A stretch of DNA of 64,000 nt from Platycnemis pennipes (Eukaryota > Arthropoda > Insecta > Odonata > Platycnemididae). This document shows, in pieces, positions 34,115 through 43,891 of the stretch. Position 1 is the first letter of the stretch; each line of letters begins with the position of its first letter. The stretch covers positions 7,781,915 to 7,845,914 of the forward strand of contig OW121846.1 in the NCBI GenBank assembly GCA_933228895.1. Direction: 5' to 3'. Under the pieces are notes generated by a model. It searched no databases and was not told where the DNA came from. It saw nothing but the letters and a program-made list of their open reading frames with translations. The position numbers and the translations under genes were made by a program.

Positions 34115-34345
34115 GCCTAACACCACCTATCTCAGCAATATAAGTCCATAGGTCGTAACCCAGAACATTTCGGGAAGGAATAATAACAAGTCTCTACGCG
34201 AATATCAGAATTATCAACACACATACTTCAAGAAAAATATTTACATTTCCAACGATTCCGTGAGTGAACATTTACTGCCAATGATAGTGCTTGGACCCAA
34301 GGTGTTAGCACTCAGTTCAAAAACTACCTCCAAGAATATTATTAA
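34115..34345. other. Possible 5' leader of the CR1-A element
   Basis: This lies between one CR1 tail and the ORF1 start of the next CR1-A. It may be 5'UTR or flanking DNA; the element start cannot be fixed because no TSD for the 38239 end is found. Confidence 0.4.
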
Positions 34346-35046
34346 ATGAATGAGTCTATCTGTTCTAGTGATGAGCAATGTGTGAACGAGTCAGCTCAAA
34401 AGAGCGCCGCTGTAGATAAAGCTGCGAGTCATGAGAGTCTCATCAACAAGTTACCTGCCATGGACGTCGGGAGGGAAGGGAGGGAGTATTAGTGATAGGT
34501 AGCTCCAATGTCCGCCGAGTAGCGGACTCGATGCGTGCCAGGGCCCGTCTGGAAGGAGGTGGTGAATCCCGAGGGAAAGGTGACGAAGAACGGGTACGTT
34601 CCTGGTGTATACCAGGAGGTACGGTGCCCCAGGTGACGAAGGCGTTGAAAGCAACGGTCAGTGCCACTAACTGCTCCAAGCTGCACGTAGTCGCCCATGT
34701 CGGCACTAACGACGCCGCGAAACGGGGGTCCGAGGATGTAATGGATTCCGTAAGGGATCTATGCACTGAGTTCCACCGTGTTCGTGGAGGTCTGGGTATC
34801 GATATGAGGCTGACTATATGTAGCTTGGTACCTAGGACGGATCGGGGGTCGATGGTTTGGAGCCGAGTTTTAGGCATAAACCGGAGACTCCGTGAAGTCT
34901 GTGGGAGCGAGGGAGCTGAGTTTTTGGACCTCGGGCCGGAGCTGGAAACGTGTCGGGTGCCCCTGAATCGCTCGGGTGTCCACTACACGGACGAGGCATC
35001 GTCTAGGGTAGCGAGTAGGATACTGGAGCATACACGTAGGGTTTAG
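34346..35046 (+). pseudogene. CR1-A ORF1: SGNH/GDSL-type esterase-like protein, one frameshift
   Basis: An ATG at 34346 (MNESICSSDEQC...) leads to LPAMDVGREGRE, where a frameshift near 34482 moves the frame to VLVIGSSNVRR and on to the stop at 35044. The 34492-35046 part is open. Block I of the esterase fold is GSSN (nucleophile Ser) and the Asn block is HVGTND (about 34697-34715). The terminal His block reads NRSGVHYTDEASSRVA. SGNH enzymes usually have Asp three residues before that His; here it is Ser, also in the copy at 31312-31545. CR1 ORF1 proteins of this type are thought to bind nucleic acid or lipid; the catalytic role is uncertain. Confidence 0.78.
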
Positions 35047-35092
35047 CTCAGGTGGTAGCCCAGAGTGCAGGTCAATCCGCGGGGGAAAAATC

Positions 35093-38000
35093 GTGCAAGA
35101 ATTTGACAGAACATGCAGAGTAGTTTTAGAAGGTCAGAGAAAAACACATGGAGAGAACGAACATGTTAATTCATCAAAGGTAAGAGGTAGACCAAATAGT
35201 TTGTCCGTCAAAAAATTATCGAGGAAAATTTTAGTTGGAAAGGAGCACCAAGAGAGAAACAGATTGGAAGAAAAAATTTCAGTGATAGTAGTGAATTGTC
35301 GTAGTATAAGAAATAAAGTAGCAGAATTTCACCACCTCATTAAGAGTACTAATGCAGATATAATCGTAGGTACAGAAAGCTGGCTTTCGAAGGACATATC
35401 AGATCATGAAGTATTTCCGAAGTGTTTTACAGTATACAGAAAGGATAGAGTAAGCAGAAACGGAGGAGGAGTTTTCATAGCTGTGAAGGACCCGTATGTC
35501 AGTAGAAGAGAACTTATCTCAGAGCGAAATGTAGAAAGTATTTGGTGTTCCGTTAAAAGTAAAAGTAGTAACGCAAAACAGATATATGTAGGTGCATATT
35601 ACAGGCCACCGGACGCAGACGTCAATTCTATAATAGAGCTAGAGTCAGAGATACGCACATTACTTTCTGGGAAGAATGATAGAGGAATAATAGTAGGCGG
35701 TGATTTCAATCTCCCCTCGATAGACTGGAATACGTGTAGTTTCATTGCAGGAGGTAAGGATAAGGAACATTGCGAATCACTGTTGAACACCTTTACGACA
35801 CATTCTTTACAACAGCTAGTAACAGAGCCGACCAGGGGAAACAACATTCTAGACTTATTAGCAACAAATATACCCGAGCGAGTTCTAAATACAGTTACAG
35901 ACACAGGAATTAGTGACCATAAAATAGTGCATGCGAAATTTATTGTAGGCGTTGAAAGACATTATAAACCAAGGAGGAGGGTGTACTTATTTGGCAAGGC
36001 AAATTACGACGGTATGAAAGAGGAATTAAGGGAAGCGTTTAATGTATTCAGCGAACAAAGCAAAGGATTAAATACAGAGGATTCGTGGAGAGAATTTCTT
36101 GAGGTCACCCGTAACGCAGTTCATAAATACATACCAAGTAAATATATTAGTGATAATACAGAGCCAAGGTGGTATAACGCGGAGGTTAGAAAATCACTAA
36201 AGCGACAAAGGGTATGCCACGCTAAGATGAAAAATGCCGGACGGGGTCTATCGGTAGAGGAAAAAAATGAGCTAGTTCAAAACTATAAAAAATCGAGAGC
36301 ATTAGCAAGGAAATCATGTCGGCAAGCGTTATCACATTTCAAGAGCAAGATGTTAGGAGAATATTTAGATAGCAATCCTAAAGCGTTTTGGTCATATGTG
36401 AGAGAGCTTCAGGGAAATAAGTCCACAGTGCTCACACTTAAAAATGATAAAGGAATCAGAGTCACCAGCAGTGTAGAAAAAGCCAACACTTTAAACACCT
36501 TCTTCCAAAGTGTATTCAACTCATCGTCACAAAACGCAGTGGAACCACCGCCGAACACTTTCAGTGAGCAAATGCCCGAAATAAACATTTCATGTCGCGG
36601 AATAGAGCAGCAGTTAAAAAGCATAAGTAAAAACAAAGCACCAGGTCCCGATCAAATTCCTTCCAGAGTTTATAAAACATTAGCTTCTGAAATAGCCCCC
36701 TATCTAGAAATAATATTCAATAAAACACTAAAGAACCACACAGTACCCAAGGATTGGAAAGTAGCTAACATTACACCTATATTTAAAAGCGGTGATAGGG
36801 AAGAACCTAGTAACTACAGACCCATTTCACTCACGTCAATCTCTTGTAAGATATTTGAGCACATAGTAGTCAGTTCGATCATGGGGCATTTGGATAGTCA
36901 GGGATTACTCATAAACAGCCAGCATGGGTTCCGGAAAGGTAGATCTTGCGAGACACAATTAGCTTTATTCGTACACGATATTTTAGTCCACGGCGAAAGC
37001 AGTACTGAAGTTGATGCGATATTTTTAGATTTTAAAAAGGCTTTCGATAAAGTTCCTCATGACAAATTAATCTTGAAGTTAGAGAGTTTTGGTATAAATA
37101 AAGACGTTGTATGTTGGGTAAAAGAATTCTTAAGTGGGCGAGAGCAGAGGGTTGTCATAGATGGTATCATGTCGGACACAATCAAAGTCACATCGGGAGT
37201 TCCCCAGGGTAGCGTAGTAGGTCCGCTTCTATTTCTTTTATACATAAACGATTTGGGTACCGTAGTTAGTAGTAACCTTAGACTTTTTGCAGACGATGCG
37301 GTGGTGTACAGGGGTATATCAAACGAAGAGGACACGAAATCACTTAGCAAGGATTTAGATGCAATTCAAGAGTGGTGCGACAAATGGCAGTTAGAACTCA
37401 ACCTTAAAAAGTGTGTAGCTATCAATTTTTGGAGGAGGAATAATTCGATAGAGCGATCCTATAGAATTAATAACACGAAGATCGAAAACGTTGAAACCGT
37501 AAGATATTTAGGTGTAACAATCACTAAAGATTTATCGTGGGGAAGACACATAAGGGAAATATGCGGCCGAGCAAAGAGAAAGCTAGGATTTATAAAAAGA
37601 GTACTTGGGAAATGTGATGAGAAGACAAAAGAGCGATGCTACTTTTCACTAGTTAGGCCCCACCTTGAGTATGCAGCCAGTGTATGGGATCCTAATGAAT
37701 TAGGTTTGATGAGAGAACTAGACAGTGTGCAGCGTAGAGCAGCTAGGTTCGTCAAAAGGTGTTACGATAGGTTGAGTAGTGTATCAGAATTAATACAAGA
37801 ATTAGGGTGGGAATCATTATCAGAGCGTAGATTAAAGTTCAGATTTAATCTATTGCAGAAATTTCAATCGGATAGCTTTACTGAAGATGTTAGGCACATA
37901 TTGAAAACACCAGCGTATTATGCTAGATTCGACCAGATAAATAAGATTAGAGAGATAGATTGTCGTACAGATAGATTCAAAATGGCATTTTTCCCCCGTA

Positions 38001-38128
38001 CTATAAGAGAACAGAATAGGCAGCATAGGAAAGGGATAGGCAGGGGAAATATTTTACAGTATTCTGTAGTGGATGATGCATATATTAACCCCTCAAATAC
38101 TATAGATACTAACAATCTAGTTGCATGA
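35093..38128 (+). CDS. CR1-A ORF2: endonuclease-reverse transcriptase (1011 codons)
   Basis: The protein nicks target DNA and copies its own RNA from the nick. APE-type endonuclease, residues about 62-280: VNCRSIRNK, GTESWL (Glu95), GGGVFIAV, YRPPDAD, IIVGGDFNLP (about 200-208), SDHKIV (274-279). RT, about 490-800: YRPISLTSI, SQHGFRKGRSCETQLALF, FLDFKKAFDKVPH, SGVPQGSVVGPLLFLLYIND, LRLFADDAVVY (FADD at 732-735). The C-terminal region ends in DCRTDRFKMAFFPRTIREQN plus about 35 residues. All catalytic residues I can check are present. The marked start is GTG; no ATG is available there. The frame is +1 to ORF1 and open from 35012, overlapping the end of ORF1. Confidence 0.9.
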   Translation: MQEFDRTCRVVLEGQRKTHGENEHVNSSKVRGRPNSLSVKKLSRKILVGKEHQERNRLEEKISVIVVNCRSIRNKVAEFHHLIKSTNADIIVGTESWLSKDISDHEVFPKCFTVYRKDRVSRNGGGVFIAVKDPYVSRRELISERNVESIWCSVKSKSSNAKQIYVGAYYRPPDADVNSIIELESEIRTLLSGKNDRGIIVGGDFNLPSIDWNTCSFIAGGKDKEHCESLLNTFTTHSLQQLVTEPTRGNNILDLLATNIPERVLNTVTDTGISDHKIVHAKFIVGVERHYKPRRRVYLFGKANYDGMKEELREAFNVFSEQSKGLNTEDSWREFLEVTRNAVHKYIPSKYISDNTEPRWYNAEVRKSLKRQRVCHAKMKNAGRGLSVEEKNELVQNYKKSRALARKSCRQALSHFKSKMLGEYLDSNPKAFWSYVRELQGNKSTVLTLKNDKGIRVTSSVEKANTLNTFFQSVFNSSSQNAVEPPPNTFSEQMPEINISCRGIEQQLKSISKNKAPGPDQIPSRVYKTLASEIAPYLEIIFNKTLKNHTVPKDWKVANITPIFKSGDREEPSNYRPISLTSISCKIFEHIVVSSIMGHLDSQGLLINSQHGFRKGRSCETQLALFVHDILVHGESSTEVDAIFLDFKKAFDKVPHDKLILKLESFGINKDVVCWVKEFLSGREQRVVIDGIMSDTIKVTSGVPQGSVVGPLLFLLYINDLGTVVSSNLRLFADDAVVYRGISNEEDTKSLSKDLDAIQEWCDKWQLELNLKKCVAINFWRRNNSIERSYRINNTKIENVETVRYLGVTITKDLSWGRHIREICGRAKRKLGFIKRVLGKCDEKTKERCYFSLVRPHLEYAASVWDPNELGLMRELDSVQRRAARFVKRCYDRLSSVSELIQELGWESLSERRLKFRFNLLQKFQSDSFTEDVRHILKTPAYYARFDQINKIREIDCRTDRFKMAFFPRTIREQNRQHRKGIGRGNILQYSVVDDAYINPSNTIDTNNLVA

Positions 38129-38239
38129 GACCCTTTAGTTGCTTGCTTGCATGCTAGTAGTGAATGCTTGGTGACCTTCACCCCCTGCCACACACCCTCG
38201 CGGTGGCTTGCAGGGTATCGTGTAGATGTAGATGTAGAT

Positions 38240-38257
38240 GGACGTAATATTACGTCC
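38240..38257. repeat. 18-bp perfect palindrome, first copy
   Basis: GGACGTAATATTACGTCC is its own reverse complement. It starts directly at the CR1-A tail and recurs 42 bp downstream. Because it is at the left edge of the piggyBac element, it may be a subterminal transposase-binding repeat. Confidence 0.85.
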
Positions 38258-38281
38258 AAGTAAACTTCTGAAGTTTGCCAA

Positions 38282-38299
38282 GGACGTAATATTACGTCC
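38282..38299. repeat. 18-bp perfect palindrome, second copy
   Basis: Identical to 38240-38257, with a start-to-start distance of 42 bp, close to four helical turns. Confidence 0.85.
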
Positions 38300-38414
38300 G
38301 TGATATTTATGAATACGCCACTTGGTATCTCTGTAAGTGTGAAAAAAAATCGCTACATGGTAGAAGCATACAATTTCACGTCTATCCTGCAGTGAGCTCA
38401 GTAGCTATCGGTGG

Positions 38415-40430
38415 GTGCTTCATTGCGCTCGCGCGCCATCTTGCTCGTGTTCCGGTCTTGGTCTTGTTGAGCTCCGGGGAGAGACATTTTGGAGTGCCTA
38501 TTTTGTGTTCAGGCTGGCCAATGATAGTTTGCGTGATAAGGATATATTGGAAGAACTCAATCGTGACTGGGCTGAAACCAGTGATGACGATGATAATAGT
38601 GATGAGGAGCTTGATTTCGGAGAACCGGCAGATATTCATGATTCTGGTAAGGACCTATTTCGCTATTTATTCTCTGGAATGACACTCTTCCATTATTTAT
38701 CGTTTTCTCGTACATACATGAAATTATTTGTGCATGAAATGTTGCACAGGCAGTCTCACGGCTTGGGTTCGTATATTGCTGACAGAATCTGGTAGCGATG
38801 ACGACGGTGATGCACCTGGTGTTGCCGCAGCTTCGGCGCCCATTCGTGGCCGTAAAAGGGTCGGAGGGACAAGGAGTAGCAGAGGAATATCCGAAAGAAG
38901 AAGAGTAGATCAGGTTGAATGGAGTGAAGTTGACTCTCAGCCGAACATCCCTATTTTCACGGGCCAGTCTGAGGAAACGGAGTTCAATGAAAGCAGTCGT
39001 TCAGTTGATTTTTTTCTATTTTCCGATCAGGATCTCTTCAACCATATCAAACAGCAAACAAATCTGTATGCCAGGCAAACAATTCAGCTGAAAAGGAGAA
39101 TGAACAAGATCTCACCAAATATTAGACTTGCTCAGTGGTAAACTGTAACCATAGGTGATATAAAAAAATGTATGGCAATTATTTTACACACGAGTATTAG
39201 TGAAAGACCAGCAATGACCGATTATTGGAGCAGAAAACCGGTGATTTCTTGCAACCTTTGTCCAAACCTGATGAGTAGAAATAGATTTCTGTCAATACTA
39301 GCTATCATCTCAATGACAAAAGCCTCAAGAAGAAAAAAGGCGAACCTGGTTTTGATCCCTTACACAAAGTCCGGCCAATGTTTGAAACCATTTGCCGACT
39401 CTTCAAACTGGCAAATTATCCCTGGGAAGATATCATAATTGATGAGGGCATGTGTGCATTTAGAGGAAGACTTGCCTTCAAACAGTATATGCCACAAAAA
39501 CTAAGCAGATATGGTATAAAACACTATGTGTTGTCAGAACCGGATTCTGGTTACATACGGAATTTTGACATATTTTGTGGGAAAGAGAACATTGTCAAAG
39601 ATATTTTTATCAGGCTGTTGGATACCTTAGCTGGGAAGGGCCATACAGTGTTTACAGACAGGTAATATACCCAGCCCTATCCTTGCCACAGAATTGGAGT
39701 TATTACAAACAGGATTAGTGGGAACTGTGCCAAGAACCGACGAGAAATGCCACTGGCACTTCGAAATCCTCAACTGCAACGAGGAAATGTGACATTTCGC
39801 CACTAAGGTAATGTTCTGGCTCTCTGCTGGAACGATAAGAGGGATGTGTACATGATTAGCACACGTCATACAGCAGAGATGATCGTAGTTACTGACCGGA
39901 GAGGTAGAGAGAGAACAAAACCCGCAGCTGCGGCAAATTAAAGCAAGAAAAAAATAGGTGTTGACCTCTCTGATCAGAGAATGTCCTACGAGTTATTTGA
40001 ACACCGTAATGTCAAGTGGTGGCGCAAGTTGGCGTTTCACATTCTCTAGATGTGTGTATCAAATGTATGTGTCATGTACAACAAAGTAACACGAAAAAAA
40101 GTCTCAATGACAGAATTCTTACAAGATCTGCACAGTGACTTGGCAGCATTTGAGGAAGATCCGGAGGAATTATCCTGTACTAGTGAAGGATAAATGTCAA
40201 GATTATCAGCTAAACGCTGTCTTGAAAGAATTCCCTTTGCACAAGAACAGAGGAAAACTCAAAAAAGTGTAAAGTGTGTGCAGATAGAGAAAAGAAGGAG
40301 ACAGGAAAATCCATCAGGCAGAACATTTCATTGCAGTGTAATGTGTGTAAAGTGGGATTTTGTGTTCCATTTTTACAGGTATATCATACGAAGAAAATTA
40401 CAGAACCTAATTGTATAATATAGGTTTCTC
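38415..40430 (+). pseudogene. piggyBac transposase (DDE_Tnp_1_7 type), frameshifted
   Basis: The acidic N-terminus (SDDDDNSDEELDFGEPADIH, about 38580-38640) is followed by the core in several frames: SERPAMTDYWSRKPV (about 39200), DIIIDEGMCAFRGRLAFKQY (39430-39490; first Asp in IDE), VFTDR (about 39650; second Asp), WNDKRDVYMISTRHTAEMI (about 39828-39885) and KIGVDLSDQRMSYE (39955-39995; third Asp in VDLSDQ). The C-terminal Cys/His zinc-binding domain is readable at 40265-40395 (KKCKVCADREKK, QCNVCKVGFC, VYHTKK). All three catalytic Asp positions survive, but at least five frameshifts or stops break the gene. Confidence 0.85.
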
Positions 40431-40766
40431 CAATAATAATTGCAGAAGGCATTTTTATATAAAATAATCCATATCAATTAGAATAGAAAATTTTATAATG
40501 CATATGGTAATTGCCATACAGATATTTCAAATTTTTTATTATGTGTAATCAAGACGTACTAATTGTCATGAGACATGTTTAAATGTTGAATTTTTTTTCA
40601 AATTATGAGAAATTGAAGAGTAAAGATTACATATTTGAAAACAAATTTTATCGTAATTTATTTCCCTAATGTTATTGTAAAAAAATGTGTGAATTTGTAA
40701 AAAAAAAAAAAAACGACCAGTTTTTCTGGAAAGGTGTCTAAATTCGTGTCCAGCACTCAAAGTGTT

Positions 40767-41581
40767 AACTGAGTCACGACTACGTCCGCCATTATGGCAC
40801 ACAGCTCGCAGCAGCGGCTCGTGCATGAGTTCTACTGGGGTAATGTCGGGGGAATAATAAAATGAAAAGCTAATGAAATCAAGTGAAGTTTTATCCAAAG
40901 ACAGTACTAATTGATGACGTAGATAGCCATTAATTAAAGTTAAATTTAAAACATAGACAAAGCAAATATATAATTTTCCCATCAAGGCAACGTCTTAAAG
41001 CAGATTTTGTACCACATCCTTATCAAACTCATGAGATAAAAATGACCGCTGGATCTGAAAAGTATGTGCCAGAATTTAACATGAGATACTTTTCAAGTTG
41101 GCATTAAGCTTATGTAATACAAATGATCCACGAAATATACACTCAGTAGTCTTAAAAGGTAAAGAGTTTGTGTGGCTCAAATACGAAAAGGACTGAATAA
41201 CTTAGTGTTTCATATCTTCTGGTATTCAAATAATTGATCACTGCATAGAGTACAACACTCATATGGATGTTATAAACCGTCATGTTTGGTAAGAGTTGCT
41301 AAGGTTACTCAATCGTAGATATTGAAATGTATATCATTCCCTTTGAAAGTAATGCTGAATGCTTCAGTGAACTCCGACGGCGTACGGCAGATCTATATTG
41401 CCCTCCTCATGTGCGCGGTCCACACAAATCTCCGCGGCGGAATGAAACGCTTCGAAGCCGATCTCACACAAATGCCCGCTTCCATGGGATACGAACACAC
41501 CCCTTCCTCCACCAATGTGTACAGCGGACTGTATGCGCGCCTAGGGTAACCCTCGGAGCTGTTTCCTTTAAATGAAGGTCT
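40767..41581. other. Unassigned stretch
   Basis: No recognised repeat. Short overlapping frames at 41322-41584 on both strands look like chance frames in a GC-richer patch. Confidence 0.4.
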
Positions 41582-42492
41582 CATCTACATAATACTCTGC
41601 AAGCAACCATAAAGGTGAGTGGCCGGGGGTGAATTCTCAACAAAAATGCACTACAAATCATGCAAAAAAAAGGATTAGTAATAATATACTAGTCTAAACT
41701 TATATTTTTTAAAAATAGAATTAGCAAAGCAATATTGCAACATAATGCTGTTAGTTGGGTTAGCTTAAGGTCCTTAGGTTACCTATCCATTGACTCGTAT
41801 TGGATATATTTACCGCTATTCAAATCCCTAATAGTACGAGGAGAAAAGGACATTTTTAATCTGTCAGTTCGGAATCAATTTCTCTAATTTTGTAATTATG
41901 GTCCAGTCTGCCATAGTAAGTTGGAGTTCGTAAAATATTTTTAACATCATCACTGAAAATTATGCCTTGGAATTTGTTTAAGAGATTCAGTCTAAATTTC
42001 AACCTGCGATCTGACAATGATTCCCATTTCAATTCATTTAATGGACTGGTTACGCTAACATAATTATCGTATCGTCCCTCTACAAATCTTGCCGATCTTC
42101 GCTGCACACGTTCAAGTTCATTACTTAGACCGATTTCGTAGGGATCCCATACACTGGCAGCATAATCCAAATGAGGTCTAACAAGGAAAAAGTAGCTGAT
42201 TTCTCGTACATGATCGTCACATTTACTCAACACTTTTTGATGAATCCCAATTTGCGATTAGCTTGACCCATTATTTCACGTTTGTGTTTACCCCAGGAAA
42301 GATTGTGTGTCAGTCTTATTCCAAGATATTTAACGGATTCCACGTTTGTTTATTCATTATTACTCATTTTCTAAGTGCTAGGAGGAGGACTATTCTTTTT
42401 CCAAAAATTCATTACTACACATCTTTTAAATTTAATTCTAACTGCATGTAATACACCATTTTACAATTCCTTGCAGGTCGTCATTTAAGAAG
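41582..42492 (-). mobile_element. CR1-B copy, minus strand, 5'-truncated
   Basis: The tail (TCATCTACATAATACTCTGC) and 3'UTR are followed by the RT C-terminal region as a 125-codon open frame (42233-41856), then by the RT palm-thumb stretch up to about 42492, where similarity ends at GTCATTTAA. It has scattered stops and is older than the 43133 and 43892 copies. Confidence 0.85.
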
Positions 42493-42599
42493 GTCGTCTT
42501 GAGAAGGTGTTTTGATAATAGATGGATTGACGGCATTCCAAAACTTGGGACCCCTTGCAGTTGTTAATGTCTGCGGATGGGGGTCATCACCACCGTAAA

Positions 42600-43132
42600 G
42601 GAAAAGTGGGATAAGTGAAAGCAATAATGGAATTTTTCAAACTAAGTCCACAAGCGGCAGAAAAGCTAAAGAACATGCATGTTACACCTTAACAACCGAC
42701 TTCAAATGAGAAGAAGAGCATGAAAACGAGGTGGAATTATATGCACGAAATGTTGGCAAGAATTGTGGAAGGTTAGGATTCAGTTATGTGTGTGATTGCA
42801 ATAGTACCTACACGCGAAGAACATTGCAACCAGTGACAGGGTTAATTCCCAGCTGCTGCAAAACTTGGGAAGTTTCAAAGATGTCACCGAGGAAATGACT
42901 AGAGAGAAGGATGTCACATCATCAACGGTGATACCATGAACTCATTATTTGGAAAATTGGTGCAGTGACTGGCTTAGAAACTAAGACGTTCTTAACCAAG
43001 CCAAATCAGTTGGAGCACTGTTTTGAGGAAACTGTTCTTTTCGCAGAAGAACATTTCTGGATCCCAGATTCAAAAGAAATGGATTCAATAAGACCAATGC
43101 CTTTGAGAGGAAAGGAAAGGGAGGTAATATGA
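42600..43132 (+). pseudogene. hAT (ZBED-like) transposase remnant, central part
   Basis: Readable in shifting frames: IMEFFKLSPQAAEKLKNMHV (about 42630-42690), WNYMHEMLARIVE (about 42735-42770), LLQNLGSFKDVTEEMTREKD then VTSSTVIP (42855-42937), and TFLDPRFKRNGF (43051-43086). The RWN, T-S-VIP and LDPRFK words are typical of the hAT catalytic core in ZBED-type transposases. It is broken by many stops. The last 110 bp (43023-43132) recur at 45444-45553, beyond two CR1-B insertions. Confidence 0.8.
43023..43132 (+). repeat. 110-bp perfect direct repeat, copy 1
   Basis: Identical base for base to 45444-45553. It encodes the LDPRFK region of the hAT remnant and flanks the CR1-B cluster. Confidence 0.92.
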
Positions 43133-43885
43133 CAAATGATCTTTCCTGGGGTAAACACATTCGTGAAATAATGGGTCAAGCGAATCGCAAACTGGGTTTC
43201 ATTAAAAGAGTATTGGGTAAATGTGACGATCATGTACGAGAAATCAGCTACTTTTCCCTTGTTAGACCTCATTTGGAATATGCTGCCAGTGTATGGGATC
43301 CCTACGAAATCGGTCTAAGCAATGAACTTGAACGTGTGCAGCGAAGATCGGCAAGATTTGTAAAGGGACGATACGATAATTATGTTAGCGTAACCAGTCT
43401 ATTAAATGAATTGAAATGGGAATCATTGTCAGATCGCAGGTTGAAATTTAGACTTAATCTCTTCCACAAATTCCAAGGCAATATTTTCAGTGATGATGTT
43501 AAAAATATTTTACGAACCCCAACTTACTATGGCAGACTGGACCATAATCATAAAGTTAGAGAAATTGATTTCCGAACTGACCGATTCAAAATGTCCTTTT
43601 TACCTCGCTCAATAAGAGATACGAATAACGGTAAATATGTCCTATCGGAGAGTAGCAATGAATAGCATTGGTAGCTGCATGTTGGTATGAGTACTTAAAG
43701 CTAACCCTACTAACAGAATGTTTTTGCATGTTTGCTTTGCAATTTCTATCTTTTTTAAATAGTGTAGTTCTGACTACTATATTAATACTATTCCTTTTTT
43801 ATGCATGATATGTAGTGCATGTTTGGTGAGCAATCACCCCCTGCCATACACCCTTGTGGTGGCTTGCAGGGTATTATGTAGATGA
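43133..43885 (+). mobile_element. CR1-B copy B1 in the hAT remnant
   Basis: The copy is 5'-truncated at the RT thumb (NDLSWGKHIREIMGQANRK). A clean open frame runs to the stop at 43663, followed by the full 3'UTR and tail. It differs from B2 (43892-45418) at only a few positions, so it is recent. The 5' junction shares TGA with the target. Confidence 0.9.
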
Positions 43886-43891
43886 AGACTT

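Larger units (their letters stand above)
34346..38239 (+). mobile_element. CR1-A retrotransposon, most complete copy
   Basis: This is a non-LTR element with an esterase-type ORF1, an APE-type endonuclease plus RT ORF2, and a 3' end of short TGTAGA repeats in place of poly(A). These are hallmarks of the CR1 clade. The tail is at 38215-38239. The 5' limit is uncertain and may lie up to 34115. ORF1 has one frameshift, while ORF2 is fully open over 1011 codons, so this is a recent copy. It serves as the local reference for all CR1-A fragments. Confidence 0.9.
38240..40766 (+). mobile_element. piggyBac-type DNA transposon, left end missing
   Basis: The element carries a decayed piggyBac transposase and a right end CAGCACTCAAAGTG followed by TTAA at about 40766-40769, the piggyBac target. 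The expected mirror end (TTAACACTTTGAGTGCTG) is not found on the left, where the CR1-A tail abuts. The left TIR was probably lost when CR1-A inserted or by a deletion. Confidence 0.72.

Noticed and set aside
40698..40713. A-run near the piggyBac right end as a processed-pseudogene tail
   Set aside because: It lies inside the DNA transposon, before its TTAA-adjacent terminus, with no retrocopied gene upstream.
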